NCBI RefSeq assembly: GCF_020166345.1 | Contig: NZ_JAIUJS010000005.1 | Span: forward strand, 62,001-126,000 | Length of the DNA: 64,000 bases | Direction of reading: 5' to 3' | From: Winogradskyella vincentii | Lineage (GTDB): Bacteria > Bacteroidota > Bacteroidia > Flavobacteriales > Flavobacteriaceae | Shown: piece by piece, positions 18,541 to 27,619 of the stretch | Layout of the letters: every line of letters starts with the position of its first letter | Position numbering within the stretch: position 1 is the stretch's first letter | Program-made: the position numbers and the translations under genes | The notes under the pieces: model-generated | What the model was told of the DNA's origin: nothing | Database searches by the model: none | What the model saw: the letters and a program-made list of their open reading frames with translations, nothing else

Positions 18541-20157
18541 TTAATCTATAATAACATTGCTATACTTAGCATTTACAATAATGGTTTTGTCTGTACTACC
18601 ACCATCTGGATAATTTCTTATGGTCTTCTGGTTTGTTGGCTGATTATTGTATTTAGAACGATTACCCTTAAAATATAGACTGTAATCTGTAGCATTTGGC
18701 AAATTCACATAAGCATCGCTATTCTCTAACACCAAATTAAGGTTGTTAAACGATTCTGTTAATTGAGATATGGTTAAATCACCAAAACTACCATCAATAA
18801 TACCTGTATTGGTCAGCTTATCAATATTGATATTAGAAGATTTAGCATTTAAAACCAGGTCATTTACACTTTTAATCTGTGCCTTATCAACAAAGTTTAG
18901 GTTCAATGTTCCTAAATTCCAATTGTTAATTACCACAGGTGAGTAAGAAACATTGATGAAGGTATCACCTCCATCAATGTTATCTGCTACTAAAAATGAA
19001 TGAGAAATATCACCGCTCATATTATGAATTACAGATGATAATTTTAATTCACCATGTCTAATATTAGTTTTTAGCTTAGCCTTTTTAGGGATTTTTATTT
19101 TAATCACCTTTTTCACTTTGCTATTATTCCCACCTTCTATACTTCTAGCAAATATTGTTTCACGCTTTTCATGCATTTCTTTTCTACGCGCTTCCATTTC
19201 TGCTTGACGCTCTGCCATCTGAGCAGATCGCTCAGCATGTCGCTCTGCTAATCTAGCCTCACGTTCTGCCATTCTTGATTGTCGTTCAGCGTTACGCTCA
19301 ACTTGTTGTGCTTTACGTTCCATTTCTCTACCAAAACGTTCACCCCAAGCTTCCATTTCTTTTGCCCATTCTTCACCAAATTTTTCACCGAACTCTTCGC
19401 CCCATTTCTCCATATCCTTGGCATATTTTTCACCGAATTTCTCACCCCATTTCTCAATTTCCTTAGCCCACTGACCATCAAAACGCATTCCGTATTCCTC
19501 GCCCCATTTCTCCATTTTTTCTTGGTAACCAGATTCAGCAAATTCCTTAGCCCATTTTTCCATTTTCTCTTGTAATTCCTTACCACCTTCTTCTTCATAT
19601 TTCTTGCTCCACTCTTCTAAATACTTCTCACCTTCTTTTTGATAACGGTCATAATCAAACTTAATAGTAGTAATAGCATTTGGTAATTCTGGAAGCTCTG
19701 GTAACTCTGGCATTTCAGGCATCTCTGGTAATGGCGGCATTTCTCCCATTTCTGGCATATTTGGTAATACCATTATTTCTGGCATTTCTGGGATGTCCGC
19801 TAATTGAATTTCTAAATCTCTCAAAAGATCAGCATAATCTTCTTCACCAAATAATCCTACAGATCTGCCACCAGTAGATGAAATAACAACCTTATTGTTA
19901 GAGCCATTGATCTCTAAATTCCAAGCGTCTAATGCTCGCTGTAGGTCTTCACCAGAAAGCACACTGCTTTCTATATAAGCTTCCACCTCTACAATATCTC
20001 TGTTCCAGGTGTCAATTTCAATTTCAACATAGTTGGTATTAAGATCTACAACCACATCTTTACTAACCTTAATAGACTGCGATGTTTTACTTAATTTGTT
20101 TTGTGCAAAACCAAAGCTGGTTATAAGGCACAACATTAAAATTCTAATTGTGTTCAT
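18541..20157 (-). CDS. Exported repeat protein with Pro-Glu hinge, helical WG(E/K) repeats and beta-rich C-terminus
   Basis: 538 residues with a signal peptide (cut near FAQ, 17-19). Residues 20-115 are beta-rich, followed by a PEM/PEL proline stretch (about 122-160). A very charged helical region (165-340) has recurrent KWGE-(E/K)-(F/Y)-G units and then AERxAxxAER units. The C-terminal ~190 residues (345-538) resemble DUF4097-type adhesin/beta-helix domains. Similar proteins sit after ECF sigma and anti-sigma genes in flavobacteria, and here it is the third gene of that set. It is probably an envelope protein of the regulon. The function is unknown. Confidence 0.75.
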   Translation of the reverse strand: MNTIRILMLCLITSFGFAQNKLSKTSQSIKVSKDVVVDLNTNYVEIEIDTWNRDIVEVEAYIESSVLSGEDLQRALDAWNLEINGSNNKVVISSTGGRSVGLFGEEDYADLLRDLEIQLADIPEMPEIMVLPNMPEMGEMPPLPEMPEMPELPELPELPNAITTIKFDYDRYQKEGEKYLEEWSKKYEEEGGKELQEKMEKWAKEFAESGYQEKMEKWGEEYGMRFDGQWAKEIEKWGEKFGEKYAKDMEKWGEEFGEKFGEEWAKEMEAWGERFGREMERKAQQVERNAERQSRMAEREARLAERHAERSAQMAERQAEMEARRKEMHEKRETIFARSIEGGNNSKVKKVIKIKIPKKAKLKTNIRHGELKLSSVIHNMSGDISHSFLVADNIDGGDTFINVSYSPVVINNWNLGTLNLNFVDKAQIKSVNDLVLNAKSSNINIDKLTNTGIIDGSFGDLTISQLTESFNNLNLVLENSDAYVNLPNATDYSLYFKGNRSKYNNQPTNQKTIRNYPDGGSTDKTIIVNAKYSNVIID

Positions 20158-20200
20158 GATTTTTTAATTTAACTGTTCGTTTTTTGATTTATTTAATTGA

Positions 20201-20764
20201 TTATATACTCTCTTGTTTAAAAGCATCCTCATTATATTCACTCAATTTATCTTTGAGTCTCATTACCAGATTTAGCCTAAATTTTAAATTGGCAATTAAG
20301 GCATCGAGTGTTTCTTCGTTTGGACCGTTTTGGTTTAATTCATCCGTCAATCGATCGTACTCCTCATTCAACTCCTTAAGTCGTTCTACATAACCATCAA
20401 ACAAATCTTTGTTTTCTGGTGTTAGCTGCACTTTAGATAATTCAAGATTTATACTTGCTAAATAATAGTCTTCTACCTTCTTTAAATCTGGTGATACATC
20501 ACCTAAGGTTCTAATATTAGTTACAACTGTATTGTCTGGATTGTCTATAGTAGCAGGGTTAAAATATTTAAAAGCACCATAGCTGAGTCCTAACAATACA
20601 ATAACACTTGCTGCAATATTTAGGAATCCAAAATGACTGGACTTTTTACCTACAGGAAGTTCTTTATCTAAGCGTTCTAGAAATCTTGCTTCATGACCCT
20701 GAGACATTCTCACCTCTTTTCTACCTTCCTCTTCTTTAAATAATTTTCTAAGATCTTGTGCCAT
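20201..20764 (-). CDS. Putative membrane anti-sigma factor
   Basis: 187 residues with one TM helix (about 45-66, FLNIAASVIVLLGLSYGAF). The N-terminus is cytosolic and charged, with an RFLERLDKEL segment. The C-terminal ~115 residues, probably periplasmic, are largely helical/coiled coil (LKELNEEYDRLTDELNQ). There is no HCC zinc motif of classical ZAS anti-sigma factors, so the call rests on position: it overlaps the ECF sigma gene by 17 nt and precedes the repeat-protein gene. Such one-TM partners usually hold the sigma factor at the membrane until a signal arrives. Confidence 0.68.
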   Translation of the reverse strand: MAQDLRKLFKEEEGRKEVRMSQGHEARFLERLDKELPVGKKSSHFGFLNIAASVIVLLGLSYGAFKYFNPATIDNPDNTVVTNIRTLGDVSPDLKKVEDYYLASINLELSKVQLTPENKDLFDGYVERLKELNEEYDRLTDELNQNGPNEETLDALIANLKFRLNLVMRLKDKLSEYNEDAFKQESI

Positions 20765-21245
20765 TTTTTTCTGCTTTTAATACAACTTGTAACTTTTGTT
20801 TACCTCGCGAGAGCTGTGTCCTTGACGCTACTTCCGAGATATTCAATATCTCCGAAATTTCTTGATGATCGTAACCTTCAATTAGATAAAGCATTACCAC
20901 ATACCTATACTTTTCTGGTAATTGTTCTATGGCCTCTTTTACATCATCAAGGGTTATTTCATCTTCTACTAACCACTCGCCTTCATAATCTGCATCAACA
21001 ACGTTCAAATGATTTTCTTCTAGCTCTATTAAACGTTGACGTTTCGATTTTAAAACATCTATGCACCTGTTTACTACTATGCGTTTTAACCAGGCTCCAA
21101 AACTCACTTCAGCTTTATATTGATCTAATTTTGAGAACGCTCTAATGAAAGCCTCTTGTACAATATCTTCTGCTTCCATTGTATCGCCAACAAAACGCAG
21201 TGCTACTGCTAGCATTCCATTACAATATTGATTATACAATTGCAT
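20748..21245 (-). CDS. ECF-type RNA polymerase sigma factor
   Basis: 165 residues as drawn from the ATG at 21245. Region 2 (MEAEDIVQEAFIRAFSKLDQY...SFGAWLKRIVVNRCIDVLKS) and region 4 (LPEKYRYVVMLYLIEGYDHQEISEILNISEVASRTQLSRGKQKL, a helix-turn-helix) are typical of ECF sigma-70. The frame stays open upstream to 21308 and encodes a family-like helix before the first ATG (EKCKQNDRQAQ), with no ATG, GTG or TTG codon. The true start may therefore be a non-canonical codon near 21290 (see findings). It heads an operon with the anti-sigma and repeat-protein genes. Confidence 0.9.
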   Translation of the reverse strand: MQLYNQYCNGMLAVALRFVGDTMEAEDIVQEAFIRAFSKLDQYKAEVSFGAWLKRIVVNRCIDVLKSKRQRLIELEENHLNVVDADYEGEWLVEDEITLDDVKEAIEQLPEKYRYVVMLYLIEGYDHQEISEILNISEVASRTQLSRGKQKLQVVLKAEKNGTRS

Positions 21246-21555
21246 TTGGGCTTGCCTATCATTTTGTTTGCATTTTTCAACAATATGAATCTGAAACGTG
21301 CTGATTATTTATTGGTTTTTGGTTGATTTCACTCGATAATCGAATTTTATTTGTTGAACTTTAGTTATATTTTCTAAGATATTACCATTTCACAGTAATT
21401 TCCTTTTTTAAACTAATTTCACCTTAAAGACGACACAAAAAATTAAGTGTTGCAAAAAATTTCAAAAAAAATAAGAAATTATAAGATTTGCTTAAAATTA
21501 AGCGTTTGAGTCTTATAAATTTATGTATTTGATTTATCTTTAACGTTCTAAAAAA
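21246..21555. other. 310-nt divergent upstream region between sigma factor and DUF2911 gene
   Basis: AT-rich region between divergent genes. On the minus strand the sigma-factor frame continues to 21308. On the plus strand possible Bacteroidota promoter pieces exist (TTTG at 21505, TATCTTTA at 21535) but their 26-nt spacing is too long to be convincing. No RNA gene is visible. Confidence 0.5.
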
Positions 21556-22125
21556 ATGCTATTAATGAACAGTTTTCTCAAGCGCCTACTTATAATTTTG
21601 GCAATTGTTGCAGTTGGTCTACTACTGTATTCTGCATTTGTTGAAAATATTTTCTCACCAAGATTGAGTCCTAAAGATTCGGCAAAAATTGAGTTGAACG
21701 ATTTAAATCTTAAAGTAGAATATAATAGGCCTTCTAAGCGCGAGCGCGAAATCTTTGGTGCTCTAGTCCCTTTTAATAAAGTTTGGCGTACTGGTGCCAA
21801 TGAAGCAACAACCTTTCAAACCAATATGGACCTTAGGATTAATGGAATGCGTTTAGCGAAAGGGAAATATACGGTATGGACAGTTCCTATGGAAAACAGT
21901 TGGAAAATCATGTTTAATACCAGACAGTACGAATGGGGCGTTAATGAAAAAATGGAACCAATGTGGGACCCAAACTACGATGCCATTGAGCTGGAAGCAG
22001 ATGTAAAAGAATTGGACGAAACCGTTGAGAAGTTTACTATTGCTTTTGATAATACTACCGGAAAACTAAAACTCACCTTCGCTTGGGATACAACATTGAT
22101 AGAAATTCCTATTGAAGCCTATTAA
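21556..22125 (+). CDS. DUF2911 domain membrane-anchored protein
   Basis: 189 residues. An N-terminal TM helix (about 8-27) is followed by a DUF2911 domain with SPRLSPKDSAKIEL, VEYNRPSKREREIFGALVPFNKVWRTGANEATTF and FTIAFDNTTGKLKLTFAWDTT, which together are diagnostic. The family is exported in Bacteroidota; its function is unknown. The ATG at 21556 or the one at 21565 could be used; both keep the helix. It lies 26 nt upstream of meaB and may be co-transcribed. Confidence 0.85.
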   Translation: MLLMNSFLKRLLIILAIVAVGLLLYSAFVENIFSPRLSPKDSAKIELNDLNLKVEYNRPSKREREIFGALVPFNKVWRTGANEATTFQTNMDLRINGMRLAKGKYTVWTVPMENSWKIMFNTRQYEWGVNEKMEPMWDPNYDAIELEADVKELDETVEKFTIAFDNTTGKLKLTFAWDTTLIEIPIEAY

Positions 22126-22151
22126 CAATAAAGTTGTAACTTTAAGCTATT

Positions 22152-23231
22152 GTGTCAAAAGAAGACCCTAAATACAAATCTGCATTACAGGAGCAAGATG
22201 GTATAGAACCTCCTAAAGTTCTCAGTGACGTATCTGCAAAATCCATTAAAGCCAAACGCCAAAAACAACCATCGATTACAGACTTGGTTAACGGCATTAC
22301 CAATGGCGATATCACAGCATTAAGCAGAGCCATTACTTTAGTAGAAAGCACCAATCCAAACCATAATAAAAAGGCAAATGAAGTGATTACAGCTTGTCTG
22401 CCTTATGCCAATAAATCTGTTAGAATTGGCATTACTGGTGTTCCTGGTGTGGGTAAAAGCACCTTTATTGAAGCCTTTGGCAGTCATTTGACGGACTTGG
22501 GTAAAAAGATTGCGGTCCTAGCGGTTGATCCTAGCAGTACATTAAGTAAGGGCAGTATTTTAGGTGATAAAACCCGAATGGAAGATCTGGTAAAAAACCA
22601 AAATGCATTCATACGTCCTTCACCTTCCGGAAATTCACTTGGTGGTGTAGCCAGAAAAACACGTGAAACCATTATTCTTTGTGAAGCAGCAGGTTTTGAC
22701 ACCATTATGATAGAAACTGTTGGTGTTGGCCAGAGTGAAACTGCAGTGCATAGTATGGTAGATTTCTTCCTGTTGTTGAAACTCGCTGGTGCTGGTGACG
22801 AATTACAAGGTATTAAACGCGGTATAATTGAAATGGCTGATGCCATTGTTATCAATAAAGCAGATGGTGATAATCTTAGAGCTGCAAAGTCAGCCAAGGT
22901 AGAATTTAATAGAGCACTTCACCTCTATCCCGAAAAGGACTCAGGTTGGTCACCAAAAGTATCACTATGTAGTGCCTTAAAGCAAACGGGAATTGCAGAA
23001 GTTTGGGAGTTGATTACCGAGTATCTCAATACCACCAAAGCCAATAACTACTTTGAACATAATAGACATAACCAGAATAAATTTTGGTTGCTTCAGACTA
23101 TTGAAGAACGCCTAAAATCTAACTTCTATAATTCTGAAAAGATCAAAAAAGAACTAGAGAACCAACTTGCGCTAGTTGAAGCTGGTAAAACAACACCTTT
23201 TGTGGCGGCAGAATATTTGCTTAGCCTTTAA
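22152..23231 (+). CDS. meaB: Methylmalonyl-CoA mutase-associated GTPase MeaB (ArgK family)
   Basis: 359 residues from a GTG start. It has Walker A GVPGVGKS at 96-103, AVDPSS (about 127), SGNSLGGVARKTRE, METVGVGQSE-type switch sequence (IETVGVGQSE), and the NKADGDN guanine-specificity motif. MeaB is a G3E GTPase that protects methylmalonyl-CoA mutase and gates adenosylcobalamin loading. It matches functionally with the PduO-type adenosyltransferase at 8456. The N-terminal ~40 residues are a variable extension. The next gene begins 9 nt downstream. Confidence 0.94.
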   Translation: MSKEDPKYKSALQEQDGIEPPKVLSDVSAKSIKAKRQKQPSITDLVNGITNGDITALSRAITLVESTNPNHNKKANEVITACLPYANKSVRIGITGVPGVGKSTFIEAFGSHLTDLGKKIAVLAVDPSSTLSKGSILGDKTRMEDLVKNQNAFIRPSPSGNSLGGVARKTRETIILCEAAGFDTIMIETVGVGQSETAVHSMVDFFLLLKLAGAGDELQGIKRGIIEMADAIVINKADGDNLRAAKSAKVEFNRALHLYPEKDSGWSPKVSLCSALKQTGIAEVWELITEYLNTTKANNYFEHNRHNQNKFWLLQTIEERLKSNFYNSEKIKKELENQLALVEAGKTTPFVAAEYLLSL

Positions 23232-23240
23232 TATAGTCTC

Positions 23241-23966
23241 ATGAAATCTGAGTTCACCATTATAGTTCCTGTGTTTAATGAGGAAGACAACTTAGCACGT
23301 CTTGAAAAAGAACTCAGCGATTATATCAACATCGCACCTCTTAAAACTTCAGTACTATTGGTAAACGATGGTTCTACAGATAACAGTTTATCAAAGATTG
23401 AAGGTATATGCATTGTTAATGATGCTTTTGAATTTATTTCTTTTGAAAACAATAAAGGTTTAAGCACTGCCTTAAAAGCAGGATTTGATTATGTAACAAG
23501 TCCTTTGGTAGGCTATATGGATGCCGACCTACAAACCACACCTGAAGATTTTAATCTATTATTGGAGCATATTGATCAATACGAACTCGTTTCTGGCGTG
23601 CGCCACAATAGAAAAGACACATGGTTAAAAAACTTTTCCTCTAAGATGGCAAATCGTGTGCGACATTTGTTCACTAATGATAGTATGGAAGATACAGGTT
23701 GTCCTCTAAAGGTATTTAAGACTGATACTGCCAAACGCATTCCAATGTTTAGAGGCTTACACCGATTTTTACCTGCTATGACACTACTACAAAATGGTCG
23801 CGTAAAACAAGTGCCTGTAAGACATTTTCCAAGACAAGCAGGTACTTCTAAATATGGATTTGGAAAACGGTTACTTGGTCCTTTAGCAGACTGTTTTGCC
23901 TTTCTCTGGATGAAACGCAAGTATATTAACTATCAAATAGATAAGTCTAGTTCAGATAGCGCTTAA
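23241..23966 (+). CDS. Glycosyltransferase family 2 (DPM1-like, no TM segment)
   Basis: 241 residues. A GT-A fold with IIVPVFNEEDN at the start, LLVNDGSTDNS (about 39-49) and the metal-binding DAD (94-96, GYMDADLQTT). The C-terminal part includes HRFLPAMTLLQNGRVKQVPVRHFPR and a conserved AGTSKYGFGKRL segment, as in dolichol-phosphate mannosyltransferase-type enzymes. No C-terminal TM helices, unlike the GtrB-like gene at 15414. It probably transfers a sugar to polyprenyl phosphate or lipid A-like acceptors. It overlaps the convergent PAP2 gene by 20 nt. Confidence 0.85.
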   Translation: MKSEFTIIVPVFNEEDNLARLEKELSDYINIAPLKTSVLLVNDGSTDNSLSKIEGICIVNDAFEFISFENNKGLSTALKAGFDYVTSPLVGYMDADLQTTPEDFNLLLEHIDQYELVSGVRHNRKDTWLKNFSSKMANRVRHLFTNDSMEDTGCPLKVFKTDTAKRIPMFRGLHRFLPAMTLLQNGRVKQVPVRHFPRQAGTSKYGFGKRLLGPLADCFAFLWMKRKYINYQIDKSSSDSA

Positions 23967-24513
23967 TGAGGTATTTGGTAAGCTTATAAAACATAAAGCC
24001 TGAAAGTGCACCAAAGGTCATACCACAGATAATATCTAACGGATAGTGCACGCCAACATAAATTCTACTGTAAGCCACAATAAAACTCCAGAATAACAGA
24101 ATAAAAATAAGATTCTTAAAGTATGGACGTAAAATGAGCCCTCCAAAAACTGCAGCTGCCATGGAGTTAGAAGAATGCCCGGAAAAGAAACCATATTTAC
24201 CACAACGTTCTGCTACAAAACGCGCCAGGTCTGAAACGCCATCTGCTCTGCATGGTCTAGCTCGCATAAAACCATCTTTAAATACATTGGTAATCTGGTC
24301 TGTAAATGTAATCATCACAGAAATCACCAATATCATAAGCAACAAGGGTCTTAAACCATACTTTTTATAAATAAAATATAACAAAAGTGCATACAGTGGA
24401 ATAAACGTGAGTTTGTTAGTGATGATGAGCCAAAGACCATCCCAAGTTTCACTACCTAGGTTATTGAGGTATAAAAAAAGTTCTCTATCGAGTTCTAATA
24501 GCTGGTCTATCAT
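23947..24513 (-). CDS. PAP2 superfamily membrane phosphatase
   Basis: 188 residues with about five hydrophobic helices. The three-part acid phosphatase signature is complete: KDGFMRARP (KxxxxxxRP), FSGHSSNS (xSGH) and SRIYVGVHYPLD (SRxxxxxHxxxD). PAP2 enzymes dephosphorylate undecaprenyl pyrophosphate, lipid A or phosphatidic-acid-type lipids at the periplasmic face. The gene's start overlaps the stop of the 75-aa gene upstream (TAATG), so they form a pair. Convergent overlap with the GT2 gene (20 nt) may hint at a link to polyprenyl phosphate recycling, by position only. Confidence 0.9.
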   Translation of the reverse strand: MIDQLLELDRELFLYLNNLGSETWDGLWLIITNKLTFIPLYALLLYFIYKKYGLRPLLLMILVISVMITFTDQITNVFKDGFMRARPCRADGVSDLARFVAERCGKYGFFSGHSSNSMAAAVFGGLILRPYFKNLIFILLFWSFIVAYSRIYVGVHYPLDIICGMTFGALSGFMFYKLTKYLIKRYLN

Positions 24514-24740
24514 TAGTCTTCGTAACGTTGTACTTCCCTATCGTAAAATTCTGTAGCTAGTTTTATGTAATTCTCCGTTTCGGTCTCTAGTTCTTTTTGA
24601 TCGTGCTGATCAAACTCCTCAAACCATTCTACCTCATCATTTTCTAAGTTAATGATGAATCTCGGAAACTCTGTATGGATAATAAATATCGCATCAGGAT
24701 GATCAGTATTGTCGCCTAATATAAACTTTGGTAAGGTCAT
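24513..24740 (-). CDS. Small conserved acidic protein, unknown function
   Basis: 75 residues, acidic, predicted alpha/beta (PKFILGDNTDHPDAIFIIHTEFPRFIINLENDEVEWFEEF), without signal or TM segments. It resembles a short uncharacterised protein found in many flavobacteria; no domain name is known to me. The stop codon overlaps the PAP2 start by 1 nt, supporting co-translation. Confidence 0.65.
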   Translation of the reverse strand: MTLPKFILGDNTDHPDAIFIIHTEFPRFIINLENDEVEWFEEFDQHDQKELETETENYIKLATEFYDREVQRYED

Positions 24741-24837
24741 TAGTTATAAGTTTTTGAGTACTTAAAATTCTAAATTAATAGTATTCGCAACAAAAGTAAG
24801 GAATCATCTCGGTAATAGTATCCTAAAATTTAATAAC

Positions 24838-24953
24838 GTCAGTTCGAGTGATTTTGAGATCCGAAAAATTGTATCGAGAACACGTCTAAATACTAATTCG
24901 TATTCTCGATACATATTTCAGCCATTGTATTGCTGAAATACACTCGAATTGAC
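24838..24953 (+). repeat. Cloverleaf-type intergenic repeat, copy A (116 bp)
   Basis: Terminal inverted repeats GTCAGTTCGAGTG (24838-24850) and CACTCGAATTGAC (24941-24953). Inner stem TGTATCGAGAA (24870-24880) with TTCTCGATACA (24903-24913). A side arm ATTTCAGC/GCTGAAAT (24915-24922/24932-24939) and a weaker arm ATTTT/AAAAT (24851-24855/24865-24869). It ends 4 nt from the MATE stop codon. A reverse-oriented relative lies at 39130-39244. Confidence 0.85.
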
Positions 24954-24957
24954 AAAT

Positions 24958-26346
24958 TTAGTCTTGTGAAGGTTGTGATTGTAGAATAAGCTTCCTCGTT
25001 AAATAATGAAACCTAATATACAATAAAATTGCAGCGGAAGTCAATCCAGCTAAAAGACCAATCCATATCCCAAGGCTTCCATAAGCATCTTCTTTGCCTA
25101 AGAAATAACTAATAGGAAAACCAATGAGCCAATAGGCAATAAAGGTGATTAAGGTTGGAATCTTCACATCTTGCAAACCTCTCAACGCACCTAATACAAT
25201 TACCTGTAAACTATCACTTATCTGAAATACAGCTGCTGCCAATAATAAGGTTGAAGCGATTTCAATCACTTCATTAATATCACTCAGTTCAGTAACATCA
25301 TCTAGGTTCACATAGAGATGTGGTAGGTATTGATGAAATACTACAAAGAACAAGGCAAAGATTACAGCAAAAATGGTCCCAACAAAAAAGATAGACTCAG
25401 CAATACGCCTTAGGTTTACAAAATCTTTAAGTCCTTTTTGATTCCCTACACGTATCATTGAAGCCACACTCAGTCCCATTGCCACCATAAAGGTCATTGA
25501 GGCTAAATTGAGCGCTATTTGATTGGCTGCTTGTGCATTCTTACCCAAAATACCAGAAAGCCAAATGGCTACGGTAAAAATGGCAACTTCAAAGAACATT
25601 TGCATGGCAGAAGGCAATCCAAGATTAATCAATTTTTTTAGTGGCTGAGTGCTAAGCTTAAAGAACTTAATATTAGTAACATAGTTACTAGACTTATCAC
25701 GTTTGGCCAAGAGCCACCATAAAAAGAACAGCATAACAATGCGAGATACCAAGGTACCAACTGCAGCACCAACAATACCGAGTTGTGGAAACCCAAACTT
25801 ACCGAAGATAAGCACGTAGTTAATCGCTACGTTTAGGACATTGGCTAACAAAGTGGCATACATTGGGTATTTGGTTAACGATAAACCATCACTAAACTGC
25901 TTAAAGGCCTGAAACACGATTAAAGGCACCAATGAAAAGGCTACCAAATCTAAATACGGAATGGCAAGGTCAACCACCTCTTCCGGTTGGTCCATAACCG
26001 TCATTAATGGTTTGGCCAGTAAGAGCAAGAGAAAAAGGATAATACCTAATACCGTACACAGAAAAAACCCATGCTTAAACACGGATTTGCCTTTACTAAA
26101 GTTTTTCTCCGAGTCTGCCTCTGCTACCAAAGGTGTAATAGCCGTAGAAAATCCAATACCCAAGGACATGGCAATAAAAATAAAGCTATTGCCCAAAGAG
26201 ACTGCAGCTAATTCTGCCGCACCAAGTTGCCCTACCATGACGTTATCTATAAAACTCACAAAGGTATGGCCAAGCATACCCAAAATAACAGGAGACGCCA
26301 GCCTAAGATTATATCTAAACTCTTTGGTATAGTTGCTCAAAACCAT
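24958..26346 (-). CDS. MATE family multidrug/sodium antiporter (NorM-like)
   Basis: 462 residues with 12 hydrophobic segments in two related halves. Typical MATE signatures include SPVILGMLGHTFVSFIDNVMVGQLGAAELAAVSLG in TM1-2 and the family-typical repeat NLGLPSAMQMFFEVAIFT in the second half. These proteins export cationic drugs or metabolites using a Na+ or H+ gradient at the inner membrane. The gene is single, on the minus strand, followed immediately by a cloverleaf repeat at its 3' end. Confidence 0.93.
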   Translation of the reverse strand: MVLSNYTKEFRYNLRLASPVILGMLGHTFVSFIDNVMVGQLGAAELAAVSLGNSFIFIAMSLGIGFSTAITPLVAEADSEKNFSKGKSVFKHGFFLCTVLGIILFLLLLLAKPLMTVMDQPEEVVDLAIPYLDLVAFSLVPLIVFQAFKQFSDGLSLTKYPMYATLLANVLNVAINYVLIFGKFGFPQLGIVGAAVGTLVSRIVMLFFLWWLLAKRDKSSNYVTNIKFFKLSTQPLKKLINLGLPSAMQMFFEVAIFTVAIWLSGILGKNAQAANQIALNLASMTFMVAMGLSVASMIRVGNQKGLKDFVNLRRIAESIFFVGTIFAVIFALFFVVFHQYLPHLYVNLDDVTELSDINEVIEIASTLLLAAAVFQISDSLQVIVLGALRGLQDVKIPTLITFIAYWLIGFPISYFLGKEDAYGSLGIWIGLLAGLTSAAILLYIRFHYLTRKLILQSQPSQD

Positions 26347-26394
26347 CGTGCAAAAGTAGTGGTTTTGATTAAGGAAACATTGTATTGAAATAAG

Positions 26395-27546
26395 TTATTG
26401 GTAGACAGCAACCGCAATTTTAGAATCTGCTGTACCGTAATACAAAAACCATTGGTCTTTAAAATAAACCAGACCTTCTACAAAGCAAACTTCGTTAACC
26501 TCACCTACCTTTTCATAGTCCTTATCTGGATAGATAAAGTAACTGTCTGTTCTATCAATTAACTTGTATGGCTCGTTTTTATCGAATAAGGCTTGCCCGG
26601 CGGCATAGGTAAAATCTGGTAATGCAGCATCATTATTGCTATTGGCATTACTAGCATTATAGATGAGCAAAATACCACTGTCTTTATACAGCGCATAAGG
26701 TCCTGGTTCAACTAATCTACTATCAAAATAACCAGGTCTTGGGTGGAGTACCGAAATCCGTTTTTTGTATTCTTCGTTTTCTACTACTTCCCAATTGATA
26801 AGATCATTAGAACTGGCCATAAAAATATTGGTGTCACCAAAATACATCCAATACTTTCCGTTTATTTTTTTAGCGACGATGCTGTTGCCTTTTAGTTCAC
26901 CAACAATTGCTCCGGCTTTAGACCAAACATCTTTGTAGGTATCTGATTTCATAACCAAGCCATGTTTGGTCCAGGTTTTTAAATCTTTAGAGGACGCTAT
27001 AGCCAGTCTTGCCGTTTTACCATCGTAAGCCGTGTAAGTCATAAAATAAGTACCATCCTCGCTTTGTACAATTCTTGGGTCTTCTACGCCATCAAAGTAG
27101 CAGAAATAACAATCTTCTGTATTGGTTTGTTGGCTACTGTCTTTTTTGTAATTCCATTCATAGACTTTCATGGCGTCCTTATCTGGGTAAAATACTGGCT
27201 CTGGTAGTTTTGTAAAGTTGAGACCATCTGTACTTATGGCCATACCAATTCTTGAGGTGCCTTGTTTGTCTTGGGCTCTATACATTAAAAATACAGTATC
27301 GTTTTTTACGACTGCTGTTGGGTTAAGCACATTGCGCTCTTCCCAATTCACGGTCTCCAAGCTTATTGGGTCTTGAAACTGTAACGATGCTGTAGGTTTT
27401 AAAATGGGATTTAGACTGTCTACTTTTTTAAAATAGGGAAATGCCCAACTATCAGACTTATCAGAAGGCAAGGCCTTTGAGGATTCCATGGGTTGGCATC
27501 CTAAAACTAAAAGTAGTATAATACTCAGTGATATAAAAAGTCTCAT
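26395..27546 (-). CDS. GH130-like glycosidase/phosphorylase lipoprotein
   Basis: 383 residues. Lipobox LVLGC (Cys 17) predicts an exported lipoprotein. The domain is a five-bladed beta-propeller glycosidase: WEERNVLNPTAVVKNDTVFLMYRAQD, the GVEDPRIV motif with the catalytic-type aspartate, and SNDLINWE-style blades point to GH130 (mannoside phosphorylase/hydrolase) or a close GH43/GH32-like clan member. It would act on mannose-containing oligosaccharides at the cell surface or periplasm. No SusC/SusD pair or other glycan-use gene is adjacent, so it is not part of a visible polysaccharide-utilisation locus. Confidence 0.75.
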   Translation of the reverse strand: MRLFISLSIILLLVLGCQPMESSKALPSDKSDSWAFPYFKKVDSLNPILKPTASLQFQDPISLETVNWEERNVLNPTAVVKNDTVFLMYRAQDKQGTSRIGMAISTDGLNFTKLPEPVFYPDKDAMKVYEWNYKKDSSQQTNTEDCYFCYFDGVEDPRIVQSEDGTYFMTYTAYDGKTARLAIASSKDLKTWTKHGLVMKSDTYKDVWSKAGAIVGELKGNSIVAKKINGKYWMYFGDTNIFMASSNDLINWEVVENEEYKKRISVLHPRPGYFDSRLVEPGPYALYKDSGILLIYNASNANSNNDAALPDFTYAAGQALFDKNEPYKLIDRTDSYFIYPDKDYEKVGEVNEVCFVEGLVYFKDQWFLYYGTADSKIAVAVYQ

Positions 27547-27619
27547 TTGGTTTAGGTTTTAATTAATAATTATAGGCATTGTTAGCATTTCATTGTTTTT
27601 CTTTCATTGTGGACCGCTG

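Noticed and set aside
19248..19877. Long open frames on both strands inside the repeat-protein gene
   Set aside because: They arise from the periodic codons of the WGE/AER repeat. Their translations are low-complexity and the real gene (signal peptide to stop) covers the region.
24838..24953. Cloverleaf repeat as a tRNA-like gene
   Set aside because: There is no anticodon loop, acceptor CCA context or T-loop consensus, and the copies vary too much; kept as an intergenic repeat.
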